Below are positions 7,560-18,369 of a stretch of 64,000 bases of DNA, piece by piece. Source of the stretch: Herbiconiux sp. A18JL235 (GTDB taxonomy: Bacteria; Actinomycetota; Actinomycetes; Actinomycetales; Microbacteriaceae); the NCBI RefSeq assembly GCF_040939305.1, contig NZ_CP162511.1, positions 3,472,001 to 3,536,000 of the forward strand, written 5' to 3'. Under the pieces are notes generated by a model that saw only the letters and a program-made list of their open reading frames with translations, ran no database searches and was not told the DNA's origin. Made by a program: the position numbers and the translations under genes. Position 1 is the first letter of the stretch. Each line of letters opens with the position of its first letter.

Positions 7560-9581
7560 ATGGCGGCTGCGGCGGGTTCGAGGAATCTGGTGGCACACGG
7601 CGCGGCCATGATGGCCGCACTGGCTGTCGTTGCAGCCGGGCTGACGGCGTGCACCACGGGCGACCAGGGCTCGGCGGTGACGCTCTCGGGCACCGTCATC
7701 CCGCTGGCGGCCGAGCCGCAGGCGAGCGCGTGGCGGGTCGTTGCCTATGAGTCGGGTGACGCCGATCGCGCTGTGCGCGAGCTGGGCTCGGCCGAGACCG
7801 GGGCCGAGGGGTCGTTCTCCATTCCGCTCGACGTCACCGAAGCATCCGGATTCCCTGACGACGCCGTCGTCTACGTCGTCGCGACTCCGCTCGGCGAAGC
7901 GAGGAAGGCAGTGCTCGCGAGCGTCATCGCCCACCCCCGCGAGTCTTCGGCGATCAGCACGCCCGGCCGCTCTGCAGCCTCGGCGGCGGGTTCGAGCACG
8001 CCCCACGGCCTAGCCGTGAACGAGCGCACCACGGTCGCCACCGGCTTCGCGATGGCGCAGTTCGTGGGCTCCGACGGCATCAGCGGGGTCGCGCCCGGCG
8101 TGGTCAACTCGGCGGGCATGGCCGGCAACCTCGTCGACCCGGCCACCGGCGAGCTCGCCGAGGTCATCTCGAGCAGCCCGAACGGATCCGAGACCTCGAC
8201 CCTCCCCGCGTTCCAGTCGCTCGTGAGCATGCTCGCCGCGTGCGTCGCCGACGACGGCGCGTGCGCCGACCTGCTGATCGCCTCGACTCCCGAGGGCGGC
8301 GAGCGCCCCGGCGACACCCTGCAGGCCTTCGCCGAGATCGCGAAGCACCCGGGCTCCTCCGTCGTCGACCTGTTCGACCTCGCCCGGCGCGGGGCCCTCC
8401 CTTCGCAGCCCGGGCTGGCCACGGCTCCGGATGCGTGGACGCTCGCGCTCCGCTTCGACGGTGACGGCCAGTCGCTCGACGGCCCCGGCAACTTCGCCGT
8501 CGACGCCGACGGCAACATCTGGGTCAACAACAACTACGAGTACGGCTCCGACCCGAAGACAGCCGTGTGCGCGAGCGACGAGCTGTTCGAGTTCTCACCC
8601 ACCGGGCAGTTCGTCGACGGCTCGCCCTATCAAGGCGGCGGGCTGAGCGGATCGGGCTTCGGCGTGGTGATCGACCCCGAGACCGGCGACGTGTGGGTGA
8701 GCAACTACGGCTTCGCCGCTCCCGCACCCGGCTGCCCCGACGACGAACAGCCCCCGCACAACAGCGTCTCGCTCTTCCGGGCCGACGGAACCCCTCTCAC
8801 CGGCGACACCGGCATCACGGAGGGCGAGCTCAGCTGGCCGCAGGGCACGATCATTGACGACGAGGGCTCGCTGTGGTTCGCGAACTGCAACACGAGCACG
8901 CTCACCGTCTATCCTGACCGCGATCCCGACCAGGCGCGGGTGATCGGCGGGCTCGGTCTCGATCAGGCCTTCGGGCTCGTAGACAACGGCACGAACATCT
9001 TCGCCACCGGCACCGCCAGCAGCTCGGTCGCCGTGCTCGGCCGCGACGGCACCCCGGTCGCCGGCTCCCCTCTGACGGGCGCCGGCCTCGACCGCCCGAT
9101 GGGCATCGCGAGCGACGCCGAGGGCAACGTGTGGATCGCGAACTCAGGCGCCATCACCCTCCCCTGCCCCGATCGACCGGAGGTCGGCCCGGCCGCCACG
9201 GGCTCGGTATCGTACATCGACGCCGCGACCGGCACCCTCACCGGCCCGTTCCAGGGCGGCGGAGTCACGACCCCGTGGGGCATCACGACCGACGGCGACG
9301 GCAACGTCTGGGTCGCGGAGTTCTCAGGCCGGCGGCTCGTCGCCTTCTGCGGTTTCGACCCCTCGACCTGTCCGCCGGGCAGCAAGACGGGCGACCCGCT
9401 CTCCCCCGACGACACCGGCTTCTCCTTCGACGGCCTGGAGCGCAGCACGGGCACCGTCGTCGACCCCTCGGGCAACGTCTGGGTCACGAACAACTGGCAA
9501 CTCGACCCCGTCCAGACCAACCCGGGCGGCCACCACATCATCGCCTTCCTCGGCCTGGCCGCCCCCGTCGCCGGCACCTAG
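7560..9581 (+). CDS. Lipoprotein with NHL/Vgb-like beta-propeller repeats
   Basis: A 673-residue exported lipoprotein. The signal peptide ends in the lipobox Leu-Thr-Ala-Cys with Cys31 as lipidation site. Residues 32-280 form a region of unknown fold that carries a short Ser/Ala-rich stretch. The second half contains six blade-like repeats with the core Gly-Asn-Val-Trp-Val-Ala-Asn: variants are GNIWVNN, GDVWVSN, GSLWFAN, GNVWIAN, GNVWVAE and GNVWVTN. Such NHL/virginiamycin-lyase-like propellers usually bind ligands or proteins outside the cell; an enzymatic role is not evident. The gene appears monocistronic and is convergent with guaB. I do not recognise a specific function. Confidence 0.75.
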   Translation: MAAAAGSRNLVAHGAAMMAALAVVAAGLTACTTGDQGSAVTLSGTVIPLAAEPQASAWRVVAYESGDADRAVRELGSAETGAEGSFSIPLDVTEASGFPDDAVVYVVATPLGEARKAVLASVIAHPRESSAISTPGRSAASAAGSSTPHGLAVNERTTVATGFAMAQFVGSDGISGVAPGVVNSAGMAGNLVDPATGELAEVISSSPNGSETSTLPAFQSLVSMLAACVADDGACADLLIASTPEGGERPGDTLQAFAEIAKHPGSSVVDLFDLARRGALPSQPGLATAPDAWTLALRFDGDGQSLDGPGNFAVDADGNIWVNNNYEYGSDPKTAVCASDELFEFSPTGQFVDGSPYQGGGLSGSGFGVVIDPETGDVWVSNYGFAAPAPGCPDDEQPPHNSVSLFRADGTPLTGDTGITEGELSWPQGTIIDDEGSLWFANCNTSTLTVYPDRDPDQARVIGGLGLDQAFGLVDNGTNIFATGTASSSVAVLGRDGTPVAGSPLTGAGLDRPMGIASDAEGNVWIANSGAITLPCPDRPEVGPAATGSVSYIDAATGTLTGPFQGGGVTTPWGITTDGDGNVWVAEFSGRRLVAFCGFDPSTCPPGSKTGDPLSPDDTGFSFDGLERSTGTVVDPSGNVWVTNNWQLDPVQTNPGGHHIIAFLGLAAPVAGT

Positions 9582-9594
9582 CGAGCACCGACGC

Positions 9595-9669
9595 CGTTCG
9601 AAATCGCACACCTCGCCGCTACCGACGCCATAGGCGCGCCGGTCACCGCGGGGTTTGCGATTCCGAACG
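9595..9669. terminator. Long nested hairpin between convergent genes
   Basis: Outer arms of 14 bases (9595-9608 and 9656-9669) pair with one mismatch. Inside are ACCG/CGGT (9621, 9640) and the perfect hairpin CGCC-ATA-GGCG (9626-9636). It lies between the stop codons of the lipoprotein and guaB genes, so a two-way terminator role is likely. Confidence 0.5.
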
Positions 9670-9679
9670 CCCCCGCACC

Positions 9680-12739
<3,060 letters not shown>

Positions 12740-12753
12740 GGAAGGAGAGACTC

Positions 12754-13731
12754 ATGGACTGGGGAAACATCTTCGGCAACGCCGTCGGCGAGCTCATCAG
12801 CCCGACCACGGCTGCCTACGCCCTGGCGGCGATCGGCCTCGGCGTGCACTTCGGCTACACGGGCCTCCTGAACTTCGGTCAGGCCGCCTTCCTGCTCATC
12901 GGCGCCTACGGCTTCGCCATCCCGACGCTCGCGGGTGCGCCGCTCATCGTGGCGGTGCTCTGCGCCATCGTCTGCTCGGTGATCTTCGCGTTCATCCTGG
13001 GCATCCCGACCCTGAGGTTGAGGGCCGACTATCTGGCCATCGTCACCATCGCGAGCGCCGAGGTGGTGAGGTACATCGTCACCACGACGGGCCTGACCGA
13101 CTTCACCGGTGCCGCCAACGGCCTCTCCGGCTTCAAGGGCACCTTCGCGGCGGTGAACCCCATCCCGCAGGGCACCTACGGCTTCGGCCCGTTCACCTAC
13201 AACGAGTACGACTGGTGGGTGCGCATCGTCGGCTGGACGCTCGTGGTGCTCGCCAGCGTGCTCATCTGGCTGCTCATGCGGAGCCCCTGGGGCCGCGTGG
13301 TGAAGGGCATCCGTGAAGACGAGGATGCGGTGCGCAGCCTCGGCAAGAACGTCTACAGCTACAAGATGCAGGCCCTCGTCATCGGCGGCGTGCTCGGCTC
13401 GGTGGCGGGCATCATCTTCATCCTGCCGAGGGCGGTGCAGCCGGCGAACTACACCACCGGTCTCACCTTCTTCATCTGGACGATCATGCTGCTCGGCGGC
13501 GCGGCCACCATCTTCGGCCCGATCGTCGGAGCGATGATCTTCTGGGTCGTGCTCTCGCTCACCCAGGGCATCCTCTACGGCGCCATCGAGTCGGGGGCCC
13601 TCGGGTTCCTCTCCACCACCCAGGCCGGGCAGATCCGCTTCATCCTCGTCGGTGTGGCGCTGATGCTCCTGGTCATCTTCAGGCCGCAAGGCATCTTCGG
13701 TAACAAGAAGGAGCTGTCCTTCAGTGTCTAA
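12754..13731 (+). CDS. livM: Branched-chain-amino-acid-type ABC permease, LivM family
   Basis: A 325-residue permease with about nine membrane segments; the LivM signature LGIPTLRLRADYLAIVTIASAEVVR is present in full over residues 80-105. It pairs with LivH to form the membrane channel. It begins 14 bases after livH behind the ribosome site AAGGAGAG and overlaps the next gene by 8 bases. No extra domains are present, in contrast to LivH here. Confidence 0.92.
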   Translation: MDWGNIFGNAVGELISPTTAAYALAAIGLGVHFGYTGLLNFGQAAFLLIGAYGFAIPTLAGAPLIVAVLCAIVCSVIFAFILGIPTLRLRADYLAIVTIASAEVVRYIVTTTGLTDFTGAANGLSGFKGTFAAVNPIPQGTYGFGPFTYNEYDWWVRIVGWTLVVLASVLIWLLMRSPWGRVVKGIREDEDAVRSLGKNVYSYKMQALVIGGVLGSVAGIIFILPRAVQPANYTTGLTFFIWTIMLLGGAATIFGPIVGAMIFWVVLSLTQGILYGAIESGALGFLSTTQAGQIRFILVGVALMLLVIFRPQGIFGNKKELSFSV

Positions 13732-14731
13732 TCCAGCAGAGTCCACCGTCCCGGTGGCCGGCGTCACGCATCCGCTCGTCAAGGGCGAGGTCGGCCCGGG
13801 ATGCGCGAAGGTCGACCCCATCGTCATCGCCGACAGCGTCACCCGTCAGTTCGGCGGCCTGAAGGCGGTCGACGTGAAGCACCTCGAGATTCCGCGCGGC
13901 AAGATCACCGCACTCATCGGCCCGAACGGCGCCGGCAAGACCACGATGTTCAACCTGCTCACGGGCTTCGACAAGCCGAACACCGGCACCTGGGAGTTCG
14001 ACGGCATGTCGCTCGCTGGCGTGCCGGCGTTCAAGGTGGCGCGGGCGGGAATGGTGCGCACCTTCCAGCTCACGAAGTCGCTCGGGCGCCTCTCGGTGCT
14101 GCAGAACATGCTGCTCGGCGCCACGGGTCAGAAGGGCGAGAAGCTGTTCGCCTCGCTGTTCAAGGGCCTGTGGAGGAAGCAGGAGGAGGAGAACACGGCC
14201 AAGGCCGACGAGCTCCTCGCGCGGTTCAAGCTCGACGCCAAGCGGGAGGACTACGCGGCCTCGCTCTCGGGCGGTCAGCGCAAGCTGCTCGAGATGGCAC
14301 GCGCGCTGATGTCGAACCCGCAGCTCATCATGCTCGACGAGCCGATGGCGGGAGTGAACCCGGCGCTCACGCAATCGCTGCTCGGGCACATCAAGAACCT
14401 GAAAGACGACGGCACCTCGGTGCTGTTCGTCGAGCACGACATGCACATGGTCATGCACATCTCCGACTGGGTGGTCGTGATGGCCGAGGGCCGCGTGGTG
14501 GCCGAGGGTCCGCCCGAGACCGTCATGAAAGACCCCGCGGTGATCGACGCCTACCTCGGCGCGCACCACGACACCGACCTCGGCGACCTCATGGAGGACG
14601 GCCCGAACCCGGTGCTCGAGGCCGAGCGCAAGGCGCACGAGGCGCATCCCGAGACCGCCGAGGCCGGAGGCTACGGCGACTCCGGCTCGACGCCGCCCGG
14701 GCAGCCCCAGTCGGAGGAGAAGAACCGATGA
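13724..14731 (+). CDS. livG: ABC transporter ATP-binding protein, LivG family
   Basis: A 335-residue ATPase that powers the Liv importer. Walker A is IGPNGAGKTT near residue 65, the signature LSGGQRKLLEMARAL lies near 185, and Walker B is IMLDEPMAGV. The LivG-type C-terminal extension reaches residue 290 and is followed by an acidic Glu/Ala-rich tail of about 40 residues. Translation starts at GTG 13724 inside the end of livM, which argues for coupling. The stop codon overlaps the livF start (ATGA). Confidence 0.92.
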   Translation: MSNPAESTVPVAGVTHPLVKGEVGPGCAKVDPIVIADSVTRQFGGLKAVDVKHLEIPRGKITALIGPNGAGKTTMFNLLTGFDKPNTGTWEFDGMSLAGVPAFKVARAGMVRTFQLTKSLGRLSVLQNMLLGATGQKGEKLFASLFKGLWRKQEEENTAKADELLARFKLDAKREDYAASLSGGQRKLLEMARALMSNPQLIMLDEPMAGVNPALTQSLLGHIKNLKDDGTSVLFVEHDMHMVMHISDWVVVMAEGRVVAEGPPETVMKDPAVIDAYLGAHHDTDLGDLMEDGPNPVLEAERKAHEAHPETAEAGGYGDSGSTPPGQPQSEEKNR

Positions 14732-15552
14732 GCGACATCAACCCGAACGAGGTCAACGACGAGACCGAGCTGCTCGCGCAGGAGCCGTCCCGGGGCCACA
14801 CCCTCGCTCCCACCGACCGCGGCGAGGCGGTGCTGAAGACCGAGAACCTGGTGGGCGGGTACCTTCCCGGCGTGAACATCCTGAACGGATGCACGATCGA
14901 GGCGTTCCCCGGTGAGCTCATCGGCATCATCGGGCCGAACGGCGCCGGCAAGTCGACGGTGCTGAAGGCGATCTTCGGCCAGATCAAGATCCGCGGCGGC
15001 CGGGTGGTGCTGAAGGGCGAGGACATCACGGGCCTCAAAGCGAACAAGCTGGTGGCCAAGGGCGTCGGCATGGTGCCGCAGAACAACAACGTCTTCCCGA
15101 GCCTCACCATCGAGGAGAACCTCGAGATGGGGCTGTTCCAGAAGCCGTCGATCTTCGCCGAACGCTTCGACTTCGTCACCGCGCTCTTCCCCGAGCTCGG
15201 CAAGCGTCGCAAGCAGCGCGCCGGCTCGCTCTCGGGCGGTGAGCGCCAGATGGTGGCGATGGGCCGCGCGCTCATGATGGAACCCTCGGTTCTGCTGCTC
15301 GACGAGCCCTCCGCGGGCCTGTCGCCCGTGCGGCAGGACGAGACCTTCATGCGCGTGCACCAGATCAACCGCGCCGGGGTCTCGGTGATCATGGTCGAGC
15401 AGAACGCCCGGCGCTGCCTGCAGATCTGCGATCGCGCCTACGTGCTCGACCAGGGCCGCGATGCCTACACCGGCACCGGCCGCGAGCTCATGAAAGACCC
15501 GAAGGTCATCGAGCTCTACCTCGGCACCCTCGCCGCCGACCAGGGGCACTGA
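14728..15552 (+). CDS. livF: ABC transporter ATP-binding protein, LivF family
   Basis: A 274-residue second ATPase of the transporter. Walker A is IGPNGAGKST, the signature is LSGGERQMVAMGRAL and Walker B is LLLDEPSAGLSP. An N-terminal tail of about 35 residues precedes the ABC domain. The ATG at 14728 shares the ATGA overlap with livG, so the longer frame reading upstream is only an extension. It is the last gene of the operon; a large dyad at 15574-15613 follows. Confidence 0.92.
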   Translation: MSDINPNEVNDETELLAQEPSRGHTLAPTDRGEAVLKTENLVGGYLPGVNILNGCTIEAFPGELIGIIGPNGAGKSTVLKAIFGQIKIRGGRVVLKGEDITGLKANKLVAKGVGMVPQNNNVFPSLTIEENLEMGLFQKPSIFAERFDFVTALFPELGKRRKQRAGSLSGGERQMVAMGRALMMEPSVLLLDEPSAGLSPVRQDETFMRVHQINRAGVSVIMVEQNARRCLQICDRAYVLDQGRDAYTGTGRELMKDPKVIELYLGTLAADQGH

Positions 15553-15573
15553 CACCCGGGACAGCCCTCGCGC

Positions 15574-15613
15574 GATCGAGCATGAGATGAGATAATCTCA
15601 CTCATGCTCGATC
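15574..15613. promoter_or_regulatory. 40-base inverted repeat spanning a -10 box and start codon
   Basis: Perfect 13-base arms GATCGAGCATGAG (15574-15586) and its complement (15601-15613) enclose a second 5-base stem, TGAGA/TCTCA. The centre holds GATAAT (15591-15596), 7 bases before the ATG at 15604, so the dyad overlaps promoter and start codon. It could be an operator for a dimeric repressor or the terminator of livF. Confidence 0.55.
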
Positions 15614-16188
15614 TGCGCCCTCTCGCCTGCCAGCCCACCCGTGCCGAGCTCCGGGAGCACCGACGCGACCGTGAAGGGCTCCACCCCCGGGTTCGGGTGC
15701 GGCCCTGCTTCGGCGGGGTGAGCTACACCGCGCTGATGGTGCTGTTCGCCGCCGTCACCCTCGGCCTCCGAGCCTGGGGCGCCCCGACGCGTCTCGTGGT
15801 GGTGGGCGTGGCGCTGTCGGCGGGCTCCGCCATCGCTGCGGCACTGTGTGCGAGAGGCACGCGACTGCGCACCTTCGTGCGGGAGTACCGGCTCGCCGCG
15901 GTCGCCGCGAGCAACGGTCTCCGCTATGAGCGCGGGGCGGCGGCGCCGAGCGTTCCGGGTCTGCGCTACTCCGACAGCCCGGGCAGGGCGCTCCGCCGGT
16001 TCCGCGGCGAGATCGGCGGCGTCGCGGTCGAGGTCGGCAACTACCGGCGCGCCGACGGGCGGGTGTCGGGCTACACGCTCATCGACGGCGAGGCTTCGGT
16101 AGTCGAACCCTTTGACTTCACCACGGTCGACGACTGGCTGCGGGTCTCCGACGCGGTCACTCCACGGGCTGACGCAGGATCGTCCTGA
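15604..16188 (+). CDS. Hypothetical membrane protein
   Basis: A 194-residue protein with two adjacent hydrophobic segments at residues 38-58 and 62-83, then a soluble C-terminal domain of about 110 residues (LRYSDSPGRALRRFRGEIGGVAVEVGNY). I do not recognise the family. The ATG lies inside a 40-base dyad with a GATAAT box 7 bases upstream, so the mRNA is probably leaderless. Its 3' end overlaps the convergent GyrI-like gene by 32 bases. Confidence 0.6.
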   Translation: MLDLRPLACQPTRAELREHRRDREGLHPRVRVRPCFGGVSYTALMVLFAAVTLGLRAWGAPTRLVVVGVALSAGSAIAAALCARGTRLRTFVREYRLAAVAASNGLRYERGAAAPSVPGLRYSDSPGRALRRFRGEIGGVAVEVGNYRRADGRVSGYTLIDGEASVVEPFDFTTVDDWLRVSDAVTPRADAGSS

Positions 16189-16789
16189 GCTTGTCCGGTG
16201 CCGTGCGCCGGCGATCGCTGAGGTAGATCTCGTGATGGCGGCCGCGCATCCGCAGCCCCTCCCCCGGGATGAACTCGTCGTGCAGACGCGCCAGGAGGGG
16301 CGCCTCGTCGTCGTAGGAGCCCACGTGGAGCGTCTGCACGACCCGTCCCTCCGCCAGGGTCTCGAGGCGCACTCCCGCGAGCGCTGCGGGCGCCTCGGCG
16401 CCGGCTGAGGCCACGGAAGCGACTGCCGCGGCGAAGGCGTCGTCGGTGGTCCAATCGGGAACCATGATCATGAGCGTCCAGCTCCAGCGCGACTTGTCGC
16501 GGGCCGAGGTGAAGCTCGCCATGTCGTCGGCCCACCAGAGCCCCTCGAGCGGCATGACGACGTAGTCGCGGCCGAGCTCCCGCTTGCTGGCGAACTTGAG
16601 GCGGTAGGCGAGCGGGTAGAGCGCCTCGACCCCGCGGGTGAAGTCGTCGGAGGTGTTGGGGTCTCCGGCGCCGTCGATCATGAGATATCTGAGCGGTGGC
16701 ACCTCGATCACCCTGAACCGCCCGCGCTCCGCCCGGTAGCAGTCGAGGGTCTTCTTGAAGTCGGTCTTGGCGGGTGCACTCTCGGCCAC
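16157..16789 (-). CDS. GyrI-like small-molecule-binding domain protein
   Basis: A 210-residue protein made of a single GyrI-like (SOUL/AraC effector-binding type) domain with no DNA-binding part. Typical segments are FRVIEVPPLRYLMIDGAGDP near the N-terminus, the Trp-rich EGLWWADD and the closing HHEIYLSDRRRTAPDKLRTILRQPV. Stand-alone members are thought to bind or sequester small lipophilic compounds. It starts at GTG 16789; TACCCT lies exactly 6 bases before it, so the message is probably leaderless. Confidence 0.8.
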   Translation of the reverse strand: MAESAPAKTDFKKTLDCYRAERGRFRVIEVPPLRYLMIDGAGDPNTSDDFTRGVEALYPLAYRLKFASKRELGRDYVVMPLEGLWWADDMASFTSARDKSRWSWTLMIMVPDWTTDDAFAAAVASVASAGAEAPAALAGVRLETLAEGRVVQTLHVGSYDDEAPLLARLHDEFIPGEGLRMRGRHHEIYLSDRRRTAPDKLRTILRQPVE

Positions 16790-16795
16790 ACCCGC

Positions 16796-16801
16796 AGGGT
16801 A
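16796..16801 (-). promoter_or_regulatory. -10 box of the GyrI-like gene
   Basis: On the minus strand TACCCT is followed by GCGGGT and then the GTG start, a leaderless arrangement. Confidence 0.45.
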
Positions 16802-16804
16802 CAG

Positions 16805-16840
16805 CAGAAGGCCCGGCCCCCGAGGGGACCGGGCCTTCTG
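16805..16840 (-). terminator. Terminator of livJ
   Basis: A perfect 12-base stem, CAGAAGGCCCGG with its complement, encloses a 12-base loop. It begins about 20 bases after the livJ stop codon. The T-run is weak, as is common in high-GC actinobacteria. Confidence 0.8.
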
Positions 16841-16860
16841 ATTCGACCGCCGGCCGAGTG

Positions 16861-18219
16861 TCAGCCCGCGAGCGAGCCGAACTCCACGTTCAGCGGAGCG
16901 TAGGTGTTGTCCTGACCGTACTGGTAGATGCCGATGTAGGCCTCGGTCGGGTCACCGTTCTCGTCGAAGGTGATGGGGCCCGAGACACCGTCGTAGTCGA
17001 TGTCTTCACCGGCGGCGAGCAGGTCGGCGCACTCGGCGAAGGAGGTGCACTTGGTGCCGCCCTCCGAGACCGCCTGCATGTTGGCCTGGATGACCGGGCC
17101 GGTGGCCGAACCACCCGCGACGGCGGCGAGCGCCATCAGGTTCACCGCGTCGTACGACTCGGCGCCGTAGCTGAAGTCGGTGAGGTCGGGGTTGATGCCG
17201 AGCAGCTTCGCCTTGAAGCTGTCGTCGGCGAGCACGCCGGGCAGCGTGCCCTTGGCGCAGTTCAGCGTTCCCTCGTCGAAGTCGGCCGAGTAGTCGGCCA
17301 GGTTGCCGTCGACGAAGTAGACCTTGCTGCCGTCGAAGCCCTTGGTGCCGACGAGCTCGGGGATGATGACCTTCGTCTGGTCGAAGGCGATCACCGCGAT
17401 GGCGTCGGGGTCTTCGGCGAGCACGGCGTCGATCTGCGAGCTGAACTGGCTGTCGCCCTCGTTGAAGGCCTCCGAGGCGACGACGGTGCCGCCGGCGTTC
17501 TCGATCGCCGTCTGCACGTTGCTCTCGAGGCCGGAGCCGTACGCGTCGTTCAGGTAGATGATGCCCACGTTGGTGGCGCCGTCGTTGACCATCAGGTTGC
17601 CGAGCACACGGCCCTGCAGCACGTCGGAGGGAGCGGTACGGAAGTAGTAGCCGCCATCGGCGTAGGTCGAGAAGTCGGGCGAGGTGTTGGCGGGCGACAC
17701 CTGCACGACCTGGGCGCCGGTGACCTGGTCGATGAAGGTGAACGACACACCCGACGACGCGGCGCCCACGATGCCCGCGACGCCCTGGCTGAGCAGGTCG
17801 GTCGCCGACTGGGTGGCGATGTCGGTGGTGGTGTCGCCGGAGTCGCGGTGGATGACCTCGACGTTGCCGCCGAGCACGCCGGGTGCCGAGGCGTTGATCT
17901 CGGCGACTGCCAGGTCGACACCCGCGATCTCGGGCGGGCCGAGGAAGGCGAGGCTACCGGTGGTGGGGAGGATCGAGCCGATCTTCAGGCTCACCGCGCG
18001 TGACTGCGCGGCCTCGGGAGTGGCGGGCGTGACGTCGGCTGCTGCGGTCGCCGCGTCGGGACCGCACAGGGCGGCCGCTGCCGTCTCCCCACCGTCGGTG
18101 CTGGGGCTTGACGATGCACAGGAAGCCAGCAGCAGTGCGGTGGCACTGAACGCGGCGACTCCCGCAGCGATCGACAGGGGCTTCGAGCGCGAGGTGGTGA
18201 CCTTCGCGAATACGCTCAT
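16861..18219 (-). CDS. livJ: Liv-type ABC transporter substrate-binding lipoprotein
   Basis: A 452-residue lipoprotein with a type I periplasmic-binding fold; it captures the ligand for LivHMGF. The signal peptide ends Leu-Ala-Ser-Cys (Cys34). The binding fold runs from LKIGSILPTTGSL at residue 78 to the end, with a conserved Cys pair in TKCTSFAECADLL. It lies on the strand opposite to livHMGF and has its own promoter (-35 TTGTTC, -10 TAACGT) with two GlnR-like boxes upstream, plus a terminator downstream. The ribosome site is GAAGGAG. Ligand specificity cannot be read from sequence; nitrogen compounds are favoured by the boxes. Confidence 0.9.
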   Translation of the reverse strand: MSVFAKVTTSRSKPLSIAAGVAAFSATALLLASCASSSPSTDGGETAAAALCGPDAATAAADVTPATPEAAQSRAVSLKIGSILPTTGSLAFLGPPEIAGVDLAVAEINASAPGVLGGNVEVIHRDSGDTTTDIATQSATDLLSQGVAGIVGAASSGVSFTFIDQVTGAQVVQVSPANTSPDFSTYADGGYYFRTAPSDVLQGRVLGNLMVNDGATNVGIIYLNDAYGSGLESNVQTAIENAGGTVVASEAFNEGDSQFSSQIDAVLAEDPDAIAVIAFDQTKVIIPELVGTKGFDGSKVYFVDGNLADYSADFDEGTLNCAKGTLPGVLADDSFKAKLLGINPDLTDFSYGAESYDAVNLMALAAVAGGSATGPVIQANMQAVSEGGTKCTSFAECADLLAAGEDIDYDGVSGPITFDENGDPTEAYIGIYQYGQDNTYAPLNVEFGSLAG

Positions 18220-18282
18220 GGTGCTCCTTCAGAGAAGTGAATGCAGTTTTCTCGGCAGACTCGAAGAATCGACCGTGGGTTC

Positions 18283-18311
18283 ACGTTATGCGGCATTCGG
18301 CGCTCGAACAA
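18283..18311 (-). promoter_or_regulatory. livJ promoter
   Basis: On the minus strand TTGTTC (18311-18306) and TAACGT (18288-18283) are separated by exactly 17 bases. The predicted start of transcription is near 18276, about 57 bases before the livJ start codon. Confidence 0.65.
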
Positions 18312-18320
18312 TACGTCGGT

Positions 18321-18336
18321 GTTACATGCATGTAAC
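18321..18336. promoter_or_regulatory. GlnR-like box 1
   Basis: GTTAC-ATGCAT-GTAAC is a perfect 16-base palindrome and fits the GTnAC-n6-GnnAC pattern of actinobacterial GlnR sites. It ends 10 bases upstream of the livJ -35 box, a normal place for an activator. Confidence 0.55.
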
Positions 18337-18347
18337 GCGACCGAATC

Positions 18348-18363
18348 GTTACCTTCCGGTGAC
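18348..18363. promoter_or_regulatory. GlnR-like box 2
   Basis: GTTAC-CTTCCG-GTGAC has the same half-site layout as box 1, with centres 27 bases apart. It overlaps a second dyad, GTGAC-CTGCT-GTCAC. Confidence 0.45.
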
Positions 18364-18369
18364 CTGCTG

